From the NCBI RefSeq assembly GCF_027474845.2, contig NZ_CP107031.2, positions 372,001-436,000 of the forward strand: DNA of 64,000 nt, read 5' to 3'. The translations under genes and the position numbers were made by a program. Positions 54,732-63,383 of the stretch are shown here, in pieces. This DNA comes from Maribacter aestuarii. GTDB lineage: Bacteria > Bacteroidota > Bacteroidia > Flavobacteriales > Flavobacteriaceae. Every line of letters starts with the position of its first letter. The stretch's first letter is position 1. The notes beneath the pieces were generated by a model that saw nothing but the letters and a program-made list of their open reading frames with translations, ran no database searches and was not told the origin of the DNA.

Positions 54732-57244
54732 TTAGTCAAAGAAAAATTTGATTGAAAGATTGGGCGTTAAGCCCAATGAACTCTGACCAATTTTTTGAAC
54801 CTCCTCCTGAGAAGTAATACGATAAAAAGTATTCAGCGTATTATTTTGGTCAAGTAAATTCCATATAGAAGCCCCGATTTGCGCTTTATTATTTTTGCCC
54901 CAATTAAATTGATAATTGGCAGAAATATCTAGGCGCAAATAATCTTTTAAGCGGTTCGCGTTAACACCGCTATAATTAATTTCCCCATTTTCCAATTCGT
55001 TGTTTGCTTCGGGTGCGGTAAAAGGTCTTCCTGTTCTCCAGTTTAATCCGGCCGCCAAGAGAACCCGTCCCAAATGATAATTGATTCCTGCGGTTAAACC
55101 ATGGGTAATATCAAAATTGTTTGGAAAGGTGGTTTCCGGTAATTGTTCAAAAAGATAAGTACTATTAAGATAGGAGTAACTTATCCAGAACGCATTGTTA
55201 TCTTGAAATTGCTTTCGCAACAAAAGATCAAAACCCAAAGCATCATACGCTCCCGATGTTCTTACAAATTCGAAAGGACCTTGAAAACCTTGGCTTTGCG
55301 TAGTAATACCCTCTACTCTTTTCACAAAGGAAATTGCGTTAATAAGCCAACTAGATTTTTTATAATTTAGACCAAGAGAGGCCTGCTTACTGGTAATAAC
55401 CGGAATTGCCCCATCATTTGAAAGCTGCCACCTCCTCTTTTCAATTCCCAAAAAATCATTTTGAAAGTTGATTATCTGAGAGGTACTCTGATGTTTGAAT
55501 TCACCTAGCGCTTCAAGGTTCAAATGCTTCCCCAACCGTTGGTTAAAACTCAAACGGGGTTCCCACAGTTGTTTATCAAAATCATCCAAATGGTTGAAGC
55601 GTAGACCAAGGTTCATTTGTGTAGCTGAATTCTTGGACGAAAACCCCATCTCCGTAAAAACACTGTGTGTACGGAGTACTTCACCCTCTAAGCGTAAAAA
55701 ACGGGGATCATCCACGTCATCTAAATTGGTGACTTTGGTCTCAATAAAATGATAGCCGTTCGTCCAACTGAATTGGGAATCCAATCGGTTACGGGCCAAA
55801 AATTTTACGCCCGTTTCGGAAACTTTATTTTCCTGAAGAAAACGTTGGTCTTCAAGGATGTTAGCGTTAATGGCTTTTAATTTATAATCGGTATTGTAAA
55901 CGGAAAATTCGGTAATGAATTTTTCCGTCCAGAATCTTTTATGATAAATTCCTGCCGCTATGCTTGTTTGGCTCAGATTACTATCACGAATTACTTCTTC
56001 ATCCTCAACTTCTGCACTTTCATTAAACGTTACCTGATTTGCGGTATGAATAAAGTTGAGTCGTATGCGGTCTTTTTCCGACGGATTAAAAAGCAAACGA
56101 AAGGCCGCGTCATAAAAATCGAAACTGATGTCCGAATTGGTCACTGTACCAGAATTTCTATCAATTTCTGTTTCCTGTGATATCCGGTCAAAATAATTGG
56201 CATAGGTGGGAGTTTCGACAAAATCGCTTATTGACTTGCGAGCAGCAACCTGTAAGGAGGCTTTCTTTCCCAATGGAGCATCCGCAGAACCATTGACATC
56301 GATAAGATTAGCACCAAGGCTTGCCTTTAGACTTGAGTTGAGGTATTCATCGGTTTTCATGGCTATGGTGCCTGAAACACCATCGGTTTCCGACGCACTA
56401 CTCCCATTCTTTCGAAGTTCTACCTTTTGTGTGATTTCCGGGTTGTACATGGATATTAAACCAAAAAAATGTCCGGATTGATACATTTTTATGCCATCCC
56501 AAGAAATGTAATTTTGGTCGTTACTACCTCCTCTAATATTGATATTGGAAACAGTTTCGTCAATACTCATGACGCCGGGTAATGCTTGAACGGATTGTAG
56601 TACATCATCATCGACCAATCCAGGAAGAATATTGAACCTTTCAAAATCTAATTGAACGGCACCATTGTTGAGCTGATCGATACCACGTATCAAAAAATCG
56701 TAAACTATGACTTCCGCGAGCTTTTCTTGGTGAGGTACCAGATATAGGGTGCTGCAATTTGAGGTGTTGAAGTATTGTATTTGCCTAATCAGAGGTTTAA
56801 AGCCCAGATGCTTTATCGTAATCAAATCGTTCTTGCGTAAGCCTTTAAGTTCAAAATAGCCTTCTTCGTTTGCTATTGTGGCCGTTGTGCCATTTTCTAC
56901 GGTAACATAGGGTAGCGCCTCACCGGTATCCTTGTCTTTTAGGTATCCACAGAACATGATACTTTTCAGCTTAACTGAAATTGTTTTGTCTGAAATGATA
57001 ACGAAGTTTAAGTCGGTTTTTTCGCTAAGCGTATCAAGAGAGGCATCTAGGCTCAGCGATGTATCCAGAGCACTCAAGGTGATTCCCTCTACTAAGGAGG
57101 AGGCGTAGTTGAATTGCACGCCGAAACGTTCTTCTAAAGCCTTTAAAACAGTGATGAGTGTTTGGGTAGCATCTTTTTGCGCAAAGCTAGGTACGCTATA
57201 AAGCGATACGAATAGACAAACGCTAAAAAAAATTTCTTAGTCAC
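54732..57244 (-). CDS. TonB-dependent receptor/transducer with STN domain; start frame disrupted
   Basis: An outer-membrane receptor. Domains in order: signal peptide, STN transducer domain (about 25-95: ATQTLITVLKALEERFG onward), carboxypeptidase-like repeat (GYLKDKDTGEALPYVTVENG), plug (LPGVMSIDETVSNINIRGGS) and a 22-stranded-type barrel ending LTPNLSIKFFFD. The receptor frame is continuous with fecR, separated only by its TAA at 57237-57239, and has no ATG, GTG or TTG before residue 40 of the expected protein. A GTG at 57242-57244 overlapping the fecR stop would give MTKKFFFSVCLFVSLYSVPS, an ideal signal peptide, if the A8 run at 57225-57232 had nine bases. STN domains signal to FecR-type regulators. 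It lacks a SusD partner. Confidence 0.85.
57225..57232 (-). other. A8/T8 run where the receptor start loses frame
   Basis: With eight bases the GTG start at 57242-57244 leads to a short dead-end peptide (MTKKFFLAFVYSY). With nine it joins the receptor frame with a proper signal peptide. The site is a homopolymer and could be a base-calling error or a slippage point. Confidence 0.65.
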
Positions 57245-58145
57245 CTTTACTAAAACGCACCTCGGTGCCCTTTAGTATCTCAAAGTCAAGACTCATAGGC
57301 TCGCTGATTGCCTTCAGGGCATTGTCAAGATCGCCATGTACAAAACCTCCTGTGAAAAGTTGGTCGGTATCTACATTGTCAACAGTTATTTTTATGGCGT
57401 ATTGTCTCTGTAGCTCATCTAGAACCTCAGAAACGGGCACACGTTGAAAATAACTGGTATTATTGGTCCACTGAGGTTCATTGTAGCTATTTTTACCCGA
57501 GGTCTTAATACCGTTGACTATTTTAAAATTATCTCCCACTTGTAGGATTTCAGTATGTCCATCGGAAACAACACGTACAGTACCTTCAAAACAGGCAACT
57601 TCAAAAAAACCGTTCCTTTGCTTCACATTGAACTCTGTTCCCAGCACGCTTACCGTACCTTCTGGTGTGATTACGTCAAACTTTGCACCTTTCGCTACAT
57701 CAAAGAAAGCTTCTCCCTTTAATCTTATTTCTCTTTTATTGTCCCACTTGCCTTTATCATAACTCACCTCGGAAAGGGCATTGATCACCACTTTTGATGC
57801 GTCGGGCAATTCAATGGTCGTTTTCTCGGCTACCAAAGTTTGTACTTCGGTTAGTTGGTTGGACAAAAAGAAAAAATATACCCCGATAGCAATAACAACT
57901 ATACTGGCTATACGCAACATTGGTTTGATCCATTCCAATTTTCTGACCTTGGTGTCCGGTACCATGTTTCGCTTCTTGAAAGTTTCAAAATCATCGACTG
58001 TAGAAAAATTGGACGCTTTGAAACTTGAAGCATCACTTATTATGTTTTTATAGAACGAAGCATCTTCTAGCGCATCAAATTTCTTGCTTTCTTCTTCGGA
58101 AAGTTCGTCTAAAAGCCACTTTTGTATCAAATTGTCTTTGTCCAT
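57237..58145 (-). CDS. FecR-family anti-sigma/transducer protein
   Basis: A single-pass inner-membrane regulator. The 302-residue form starts MDKDNLIQKWLLDELSEEES; an in-frame ATG at 58172 lies inside the promoter motif and is rejected. The cytoplasmic N-terminal part (1-70) would bind the sigma factor, the membrane helix is near 77-97 (IASIVVIAIGVYFFFLSN), and the periplasmic FecR domain carries REIRLKGEAFFDVAKGAKFDV and VLGTEFNVK. The C-terminal DUF4974 (FQRVPVSEVLDELQRQYAIKI) is typical of Bacteroidota. It lies between the sigma gene and the receptor, and has its own predicted promoter (site B). Confidence 0.92.
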   Translation of the reverse strand: MDKDNLIQKWLLDELSEEESKKFDALEDASFYKNIISDASSFKASNFSTVDDFETFKKRNMVPDTKVRKLEWIKPMLRIASIVVIAIGVYFFFLSNQLTEVQTLVAEKTTIELPDASKVVINALSEVSYDKGKWDNKREIRLKGEAFFDVAKGAKFDVITPEGTVSVLGTEFNVKQRNGFFEVACFEGTVRVVSDGHTEILQVGDNFKIVNGIKTSGKNSYNEPQWTNNTSYFQRVPVSEVLDELQRQYAIKITVDNVDTDQLFTGGFVHGDLDNALKAISEPMSLDFEILKGTEVRFSKGD

Positions 58146-58163
58146 GATTTCGGATCTTTGTCT

Positions 58164-58192
58164 ATATAACAATGAAGTATTGAATTCTCCTG
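58164..58192 (-). promoter_or_regulatory. Putative FecI-sigma promoter, site B (fecR and receptor)
   Basis: On the minus strand CAGGAG (58187-58192), 14 bases, TTGTTATAT (58164-58172). It occupies the gap between the sigma stop (58194) and the fecR ATG (58145). The elements and spacing equal those of sites A, C and D. Confidence 0.72.
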
Positions 58193-58193
58193 A

Positions 58194-58718
58194 CTATTTA
58201 ATCTTAAAATTTTCCAATTCTTTTTTTAATTGATCAAAAGCACTGTAAATACGGTACTCCACAACCTTTTGGGTTACTCCCAATAATTCTGCAATTTCTT
58301 GGTGCTTTTTACCTTCTACTTTGTTCAGCATAAAAGCGGTGCGCTGATCGTCGGACAATTTTGAGAGGGCGGCTTGGTACTTTTTGTAGTACTCATCCTT
58401 TTCCAGCAGAAACTCAGGATTTTCATTCGTGTATCCTTTTGGGGACTCACTTTTATATTTTAAAACTACTTTTTGGTGCTTTGTCTCATTGAGCATCAAA
58501 TTATTGGCCACGGTAAACAAAAAGGACTTTGCTTTTTCCGTCGAAACATTTTTACAGTTTTCCCAAAGTTTAACAAAAGCATCCTGAGCTTTATCACTGG
58601 GGTTTAATCGGTCACCGTATTTATAGTAGAGAAAATCGTTAAGGCTTTTGGCATATTTGTTATAGATATTGGCAAACAAAGTTTCGTCACAAATATCTTC
58701 ATGTAAGGCTTTTTCCAA
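58194..58718 (-). CDS. FecI-type ECF sigma factor
   Basis: A 174-residue ECF sigma factor. Region 2 at about 10-80 (FANIYNKYAKSLNDFLYYKYG, then SDKAQDAFVKLWENC and FLFTVANNLMLNE). Region 4 at about 115-168 (LSDDQRTAFMLNKVEGKKHQ, then EIAELLGVTQKVVEYRI). It precedes fecR and the TonB receptor on the minus strand, the standard cell-surface signalling order. No CAGGAG-type promoter lies upstream of it, so it may be expressed independently of its own activity. Confidence 0.93.
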   Translation of the reverse strand: MEKALHEDICDETLFANIYNKYAKSLNDFLYYKYGDRLNPSDKAQDAFVKLWENCKNVSTEKAKSFLFTVANNLMLNETKHQKVVLKYKSESPKGYTNENPEFLLEKDEYYKKYQAALSKLSDDQRTAFMLNKVEGKKHQEIAELLGVTQKVVEYRIYSAFDQLKKELENFKIK

Positions 58719-58768
58719 GTGGTTCTAAGTTTACTGTTTAAAAGTAACGATCTTTTTTTGAAATTTTT

Positions 58769-58797
58769 CAGGAGTTTTTAACGTTTAGTTGTTTTAT
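58769..58797 (+). promoter_or_regulatory. Putative FecI-sigma promoter, site C (repeat lipoprotein)
   Basis: CAGGAG (58769-58774), 14 bases, TTGTTTTAT (58789-58797). It lies between the divergent sigma gene and the lipoprotein, 36 bases before the ATG at 58833. Confidence 0.72.
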
Positions 58798-58832
58798 TCA
58801 TAATGAGAGTATTTCTAGAAACCATAACTATT

Positions 58833-60263
58833 ATGAAATTCACAACTAAATTTTTCACATTTCTTCTACTTATTCTAATATCCACCCTCACCTCTTGTAG
58901 GGAAGAAGAGTTTGCTTTTGAGGGCGTTGCCCCAGAGCAAAGCTTAAGCGCAGGTTCAAATGTAGCGAACTTGTTGGTAAGAACTTCATATAACGATGGT
59001 TCTAAAGACAATATCATTGACCAAGCAAGCTGTATTTCTGTTCAACTACCAGTAAACGTAATCGTTAATGGTACGGAGGTTATGGTTAATACTGAAGATG
59101 ATTTTGACCTTATCGAGGATATATTTGAGCAAAATGATGACGACGAGGATACCTTGGATATTGTTTTTCCGGTAACTATCATATTTCCTGACTTTTCGGA
59201 AGAAGTAGTTTTAAATGCAACTGAGCTACAAGAATTTGTAGCCGATTGCTCAGGAGAAAACCAAGTTGACGAGGATATTGAGTGTATTGATTTTGTTTAC
59301 CCCGTTTCGATTTCAATATTCAACTCCAATACGGAAGAAATTAAAACTATGACCCTGCCGAATGATAAGGCGTTATTTAATTTTGTTTCCGCTCTGGAAA
59401 ATACCGACGTTGTCAACATCAAGTTTCCAATTTCATTGGTACGTGCCGATGGTATGGAGTTGACAGCAACCGATCTTGAATCACTTGAAAACCAAATTGA
59501 AAATGCAAATGGAACTTGTGATGAGGATGACGACAATGACTATAATGACGATGATTGCGGCGACTGCGACCCCACTCAATTGGAAGATGTATTCGCGAGC
59601 TGTACGGAATGGGTGGTTGATGGAATAATCAGAAATGACACTAATCTTACAAACTTGTATAACGACCTTTCTTTCAGCTTTCAGGTCGATGGCACCTTAG
59701 TGGTCAACTCTGCAACGGAAACTCTAATTGGTAATTGGACTGCTAGCGGTTCAGGAAATCTCATTAATGTGGAAATTTCAGTTCAAGGATTGGACGATTT
59801 CAACGATATCTGGTTACTGAACGAAATAGCCTCCGAAAATAGTCAAGGTAGGGTAAACCTGATAATTGGCGAAGACGTACTGCGTTTTGACAATGCCTGT
59901 TTAAGTGGCAACGGTAATGGACATATTCCCCAAGATATCAGTCAGGTTCTAACGGACGGAAATTGGACAGTAGATTCATTTATGGAAGGAGATACGGACA
60001 GAACCGTTGATTTTAATGCCTATGTCTTGACTTTTGATATTGATGGAAATGTAATTGCAGATAATGGCACACCTACTAATGGTACCTGGAATGAACAAAA
60101 CGGTGGTCCCTTTATAGAATTTGATTTTGGTATGGTACCGCCTATTGATCAGATCAACAAAGACTGGACAATAGTTTCGGTTTCTGACACTCGTGTAGAA
60201 TTAAGTTTTATAGATTCTCAAGATTTTGGAAGAAAGGATACCTTGGTTTTAGGTAAGCAATAA
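58833..60263 (+). CDS. Large acidic lipoprotein with two pairs of internal repeats
   Basis: A 476-residue lipoprotein. The ATG at 58833 gives MKFTTKFFTFLLLILISTLTSC with Cys at 22; an ATG at 58803 would fall at the predicted transcript start and is disfavoured. Residues about 60-135 and 145-220 are two similar units, each starting at a Cys: CISVQLPVNVIVNGTEVMV / CIDFVYPVSISIFNSNTEE. Both continue with a VFPVTI or KFPISL strand, an ELQEF or DLESLE helix and a closing Cys. An Asp/Cys-rich linker follows (CDEDDDNDYNDDDCGDCDP). The C-terminal half holds two lipocalin-like units, CTEWVVDGII... and GNWTVDSFM.... No known function. Confidence 0.82.
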   Translation: MKFTTKFFTFLLLILISTLTSCREEEFAFEGVAPEQSLSAGSNVANLLVRTSYNDGSKDNIIDQASCISVQLPVNVIVNGTEVMVNTEDDFDLIEDIFEQNDDDEDTLDIVFPVTIIFPDFSEEVVLNATELQEFVADCSGENQVDEDIECIDFVYPVSISIFNSNTEEIKTMTLPNDKALFNFVSALENTDVVNIKFPISLVRADGMELTATDLESLENQIENANGTCDEDDDNDYNDDDCGDCDPTQLEDVFASCTEWVVDGIIRNDTNLTNLYNDLSFSFQVDGTLVVNSATETLIGNWTASGSGNLINVEISVQGLDDFNDIWLLNEIASENSQGRVNLIIGEDVLRFDNACLSGNGNGHIPQDISQVLTDGNWTVDSFMEGDTDRTVDFNAYVLTFDIDGNVIADNGTPTNGTWNEQNGGPFIEFDFGMVPPIDQINKDWTIVSVSDTRVELSFIDSQDFGRKDTLVLGKQ

Positions 60264-60292
60264 AACTTCACTTTAGTTCTAAAACTTTAAAA

Positions 60293-60350
60293 GACCTTTT
60301 TTGAGGTAGGATTTAAACAGGATCCACCTTAAAAAAGGTCATTTTGTTTT
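60293..60350 (+). terminator. Terminator of the repeat lipoprotein gene
   Basis: GACCTTTTTTGAGGT and ACCTTAAAAAAGGTC (60293 to 60340) pair as a long stem with one mismatch, followed by ATTTTGTTTTTAG. It lies 30 bases after the stop. Confidence 0.85.
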
Positions 60351-60437
60351 TAGTAAATACGCTAAGGATGAACTGCATTGGGTATAATAATTCAGATTTA
60401 CCTTTATCGAATAAAATGACCGTTCATCTTTTTGGTT

Positions 60438-60466
60438 CAGGAGTTACTTAAGCGTCCTTGTTTTAT
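60438..60466 (+). promoter_or_regulatory. Putative FecI-sigma promoter, site D (receiver protein)
   Basis: CAGGAG (60438-60443), 14 bases, TTGTTTTAT (60458-60466). It ends 25 bases before the ATG at 60492 and shares elements and spacing with sites A-C. Confidence 0.72.
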
Positions 60467-60491
60467 ACCTATAAACCAAACTGACTCAAAC

Positions 60492-60917
60492 ATGACTCTA
60501 ACTACAATGGTAATCGATGATTCTTCCCTTCAACAATTGGCAACCTGCAAATTGATAAAAGACAACCCCAATCTTAAACTTATCCAGACCTTTAAGGATC
60601 CGAAAGCAGGATTAGAGGCCGTTAACCATTTACGACCGGACATTTTGTTCCTTGATGTTGAAATGCCCAATTTAGATGGCTTTGGCGTACTAGAAGGTCT
60701 TAAGCACGATTGCCATGTAATACTCAACTCCACCAAATCACAATTTGCATTAAAGGCGTTTCAATATAATCAAGTAAAAGATTACATGACTAAACCTATG
60801 AACAAGCCTCGTTTCGAAAAATCTATCGAAAGAGTGTTAAAGAATCTTTCCAAGAGTTCAGGAGCACACATTTTTAATGAAGCCACTAACTCAAGAGTTC
60901 TTTCTATGGCTAGTTAA
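60492..60917 (+). CDS. Receiver-only response regulator (LytTR-type receiver)
   Basis: A 141-residue cytoplasmic receiver domain. The start MTLTTMVIDDSSLQQL is chosen because the longer frame from 60432 would include promoter site D. The acidic pair is in VIDDSS, the phospho-acceptor Asp in ILFLDVEMPNLDG (about 57) and the Lys in DYMTKPMNKPRFE (about 105). The sequence around ALKAFQYNQVKDYMTKP resembles receivers normally attached to a LytTR DNA-binding domain, which is absent here. No histidine kinase is encoded nearby. It may act by protein-protein contact or as a phosphate sink. Confidence 0.88.
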   Translation: MTLTTMVIDDSSLQQLATCKLIKDNPNLKLIQTFKDPKAGLEAVNHLRPDILFLDVEMPNLDGFGVLEGLKHDCHVILNSTKSQFALKAFQYNQVKDYMTKPMNKPRFEKSIERVLKNLSKSSGAHIFNEATNSRVLSMAS

Positions 60918-61331
60918 ATAATTCTTTTAATTATTGAAAAAATAGTGCGCATAACTCAAGATTATATAGCATAGGTCGTATGGAAACTGTACTTCATTAT
61001 TCGAAAATGCTCGGGTAAGCCTATAATGGTTGGTTAGTTTCCCATGAAAGCTTCAGTTATGGCAATTAGTACAATCCGGAAAGCAGGAATTCTGGAGTAT
61101 TAAGGGTGTTAAACGATGAGGTGGTTTCTGGTGGTAGAGTATTCTGTACTCATCCCCATAATAATTGAGAAATCACATAGATACCCTAAAAGGTCAATTA
61201 CCAAAACTACTATGTGAGATCAAGAATGAGACACCTTGGTAAAAGAAAAGCGGTTTTCGTATAACCCTTAAAATGCCCCTTTTTTAGGCTCTATTTTACT
61301 TTAACAAGCATCTTTAATGGTAATGGAAGAT
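60918..61331. other. Non-coding region
   Basis: About 410 bases between the receiver gene and the 3' end of the AraC gene. No coding frame, RNA gene or LytTR remnant is apparent. GCCCC...TTTTTTAGGC near 61273-61291 might contribute to AraC termination but does not form a convincing stem. Confidence 0.5.
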
Positions 61332-62237
61332 TCAATTTAACATCCGATATTCATTAGGGGTCTTCCCCATTTTCTTCTTAAAGAGCCTTGTAAAATGTTG
61401 TGGATATTTAAAACCTAGCTCATAGGCTATTTCGCTTAGCGTTTTCTCCGGATCAAAGATTTTCTGTTTGGCTATCTCAATCAACTGGTCTTGAATATGG
61501 TCGTTGGCGCTTTTGCCAGTTTCTTTTTTGACCAGGTCGCCGAAATAATTGGAAGACAGCTTTTGTTCCTCGGCAAAATAGCTGACGGAAGGAGTTCCCA
61601 GCTCTATGGCTTTTCCTGTTTGGATGTAGGAATTCAAGGAAATCTCAAACTTTTGGATTACACCTAGGTTTTCCTTTCCCCTGGTAATGAACTGCCGATC
61701 GTAGAACCGCATACAGTATTTCAAGAATAGTTCAATAGTGGCTACTACGACTTCTTTACTGTGCTTGTCTATTCCATGGGAAAGTTCAGTTCGTATCGTA
61801 TCAAATAAGTCCAACACCAATTGCCGTTCCTTTTTTGAGATATGGAGTGCTTCATGGGATAGATAGGAGAAAAAACTGTAGTCGCTAATCGTTTTGGCCA
61901 AATGGGTTCCATAAAGCAGATCTGGATGAAACAAAAGCGCATGACCGGACGGTTTAAAACTAGCATCGATATGCTCCACCTGCACTACCTGTCCAGGTGC
62001 TAAAAACACCAAGGTCCCATCTTGGTAATCATAGTTCTGCCGGCCATATCTTAAAATACAACCTTCGCCTTGTTTCAAGAAAATTCCATAAAAATGATAG
62101 CGGACGGCATCGGCAGGCTCCCGCCCATCCAAGGTACCTTCCGAAAGGTCATGGACGCTGACCAAGGGGTGCAAGGTTGACAGATTGAATTTGGAGCAAT
62201 AGTCATCTACCTTTACCAAGTCTTTCGCTGAAGCCAT
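61332..62237 (-). CDS. AraC-family transcriptional regulator
   Basis: A 301-residue DNA-binding regulator. The first 200 residues form a cupin-like sensor (GTLVFLAPGQVVQVEHI). The C-terminal 100 residues are the two helix-turn-helix motifs of AraC proteins: SVSYFAEEQKLSSNYFGDLVKKETG, split as SVSYFAEEQKLSS and NYFGDLVKKETGK, then KTLSEIAYELGFKYPQHFTR and KKKMGKTPNEYR. It is divergent from the two NTF2-like genes and the flavodoxin, a typical arrangement for a local activator. The effector is unknown. Confidence 0.93.
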   Translation of the reverse strand: MASAKDLVKVDDYCSKFNLSTLHPLVSVHDLSEGTLDGREPADAVRYHFYGIFLKQGEGCILRYGRQNYDYQDGTLVFLAPGQVVQVEHIDASFKPSGHALLFHPDLLYGTHLAKTISDYSFFSYLSHEALHISKKERQLVLDLFDTIRTELSHGIDKHSKEVVVATIELFLKYCMRFYDRQFITRGKENLGVIQKFEISLNSYIQTGKAIELGTPSVSYFAEEQKLSSNYFGDLVKKETGKSANDHIQDQLIEIAKQKIFDPEKTLSEIAYELGFKYPQHFTRLFKKKMGKTPNEYRMLN

Positions 62238-62450
62238 ACGTTTTTTTCTTATTCCGAATTTAGTTAAAGTTTTGTGAATAAGACTAATAGCACATCCAAA
62301 TCAGTAAAAGTGGTAAGTAAATCTGTAAATCAGGTAACCCGACTATCTTAAATTTTCCATAGGTTTGGGAAACGTGTTAATAAACCATTAAAAAGTTCAC
62401 CTCATTTCAATAAATAATAGTATTCAGTAGTAACTTTTAAACACTTAAAA

Positions 62451-62903
62451 ATGAAAAATCTAGTATTCGGAATCTTTTTAACCCTAATTAGTGTATCATC
62501 TTTCGCTCAAGGTACGGGCATCGAGGCCGAGATTAAGGAACTCTCCAAACAAAAATGGCAATGGATGGCCGATAAAAATGTGGATAAACTGGCAACCCTT
62601 TTCCATGATAAATCAAAATTCGTCCACATGAGCGGTTCTTGGAAAAAGGACAGGGAGCTGGAAATCATAGAAACGGGAAGCATTTGGTATAAAAATGCCG
62701 AGGTACATGATGTTGCGGTAGAGACATTTGGAGACGACACCGCCGTACTCTGGAACCGTATTACGCTCACAGCGCACGTGAGAGGAAACGATGTTCAAAA
62801 TGAATTTACGGTAACGGAATTCTATAAAAAAGAAGCAGACGATTGGAAATTGTTGGACCTAACCTTTAGCAGTGTACGCGACACCCATGAAATCGAACAT
62901 TAA
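62451..62903 (+). CDS. Exported NTF2-like protein (copy 1)
   Basis: A 150-residue protein with signal peptide MKNLVFGIFLTLISVSSFAQ. The mature part is a DUF4440/SnoaL-type NTF2-like fold: AEIKELSKQKWQWMADKNVD (helices lining the pocket), LFHDKSKFVHMSGSW, and the strands AVLWNRITLTAHV and NEFTVTEFYKKEADDWKLLD. Such folds bind small molecules or act as isomerases; no specific ligand is evident. It is followed 16 bases later by a paralogue. Confidence 0.9.
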   Translation: MKNLVFGIFLTLISVSSFAQGTGIEAEIKELSKQKWQWMADKNVDKLATLFHDKSKFVHMSGSWKKDRELEIIETGSIWYKNAEVHDVAVETFGDDTAVLWNRITLTAHVRGNDVQNEFTVTEFYKKEADDWKLLDLTFSSVRDTHEIEH

Positions 62904-62919
62904 GTAAAATAAAAACATA

Positions 62920-63369
62920 ATGATAAACGGTAAATTGATTTTAGGCGTACTGATTGCTTTTTTAAGCATCCCAATGGTCATGGCGCAATCTACAGAAATT
63001 GAAAAGAAAATCAAGGAACTCTCCCAGCAAAAATGGCAATGGATGGCCGACAAGGATGCGGACAAGCTGGCGGAACTATTTCATGATAAGGCCAAGTTTG
63101 TGCACATGGGTGGTACCTGGGGCAAAGACCGCGAAGTTGACGTGATCCGAAGCGGCAGAATCCATTACAAAAAGGCTGACGTTCATGAAGTGATGGTCGA
63201 AGTGTTGAATGAAAATACCGTAATTCTTTGGAACCAAATTACTTTGCTGGCGGACGTAGGCAGTAATGAAGTAACCAACCCCTTTATGGTCACGGAGGTC
63301 TATGTGAAGCAACATGAGGCATGGAAATTGGCGGATTTAACTTTTAGCAAATTGCTAACCAGAGATTAG
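62920..63369 (+). CDS. Exported NTF2-like protein (copy 2)
   Basis: A 149-residue paralogue of the preceding protein with signal peptide LILGVLIAFLSIPMVMAQ. It shares KIKELSQQKWQWMADKDADK, LFHDKAKFVHMGGTW and AWKLADLTFSKL, an obvious tandem duplication. The DNA is nearly identical in the early helix. It is in the same operon and precedes the flavodoxin by 14 bases. Confidence 0.9.
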   Translation: MINGKLILGVLIAFLSIPMVMAQSTEIEKKIKELSQQKWQWMADKDADKLAELFHDKAKFVHMGGTWGKDREVDVIRSGRIHYKKADVHEVMVEVLNENTVILWNQITLLADVGSNEVTNPFMVTEVYVKQHEAWKLADLTFSKLLTRD

Positions 63370-63383
63370 AAGAAATCGATAAC

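Noticed and set aside
58146..58172. Upstream start for FecR adding nine residues
   Set aside because: This segment coincides with the TTGTTATAT promoter box, and family members begin at the downstream Met.
58803..58832. Longer start for the repeat lipoprotein
   Set aside because: It sits where the transcript is predicted to begin, and it spoils the short basic n-region of the signal peptide.
60432..60491. Longer start for the receiver protein
   Set aside because: It includes promoter site D and adds 20 residues unlike any receiver N-terminus.
60845..60875. Fifth CAGGAG-like box inside the receiver gene
   Set aside because: TTCAGGAG is present but TTGTTnTAT is absent at 14 bases, and the site is within coding sequence.
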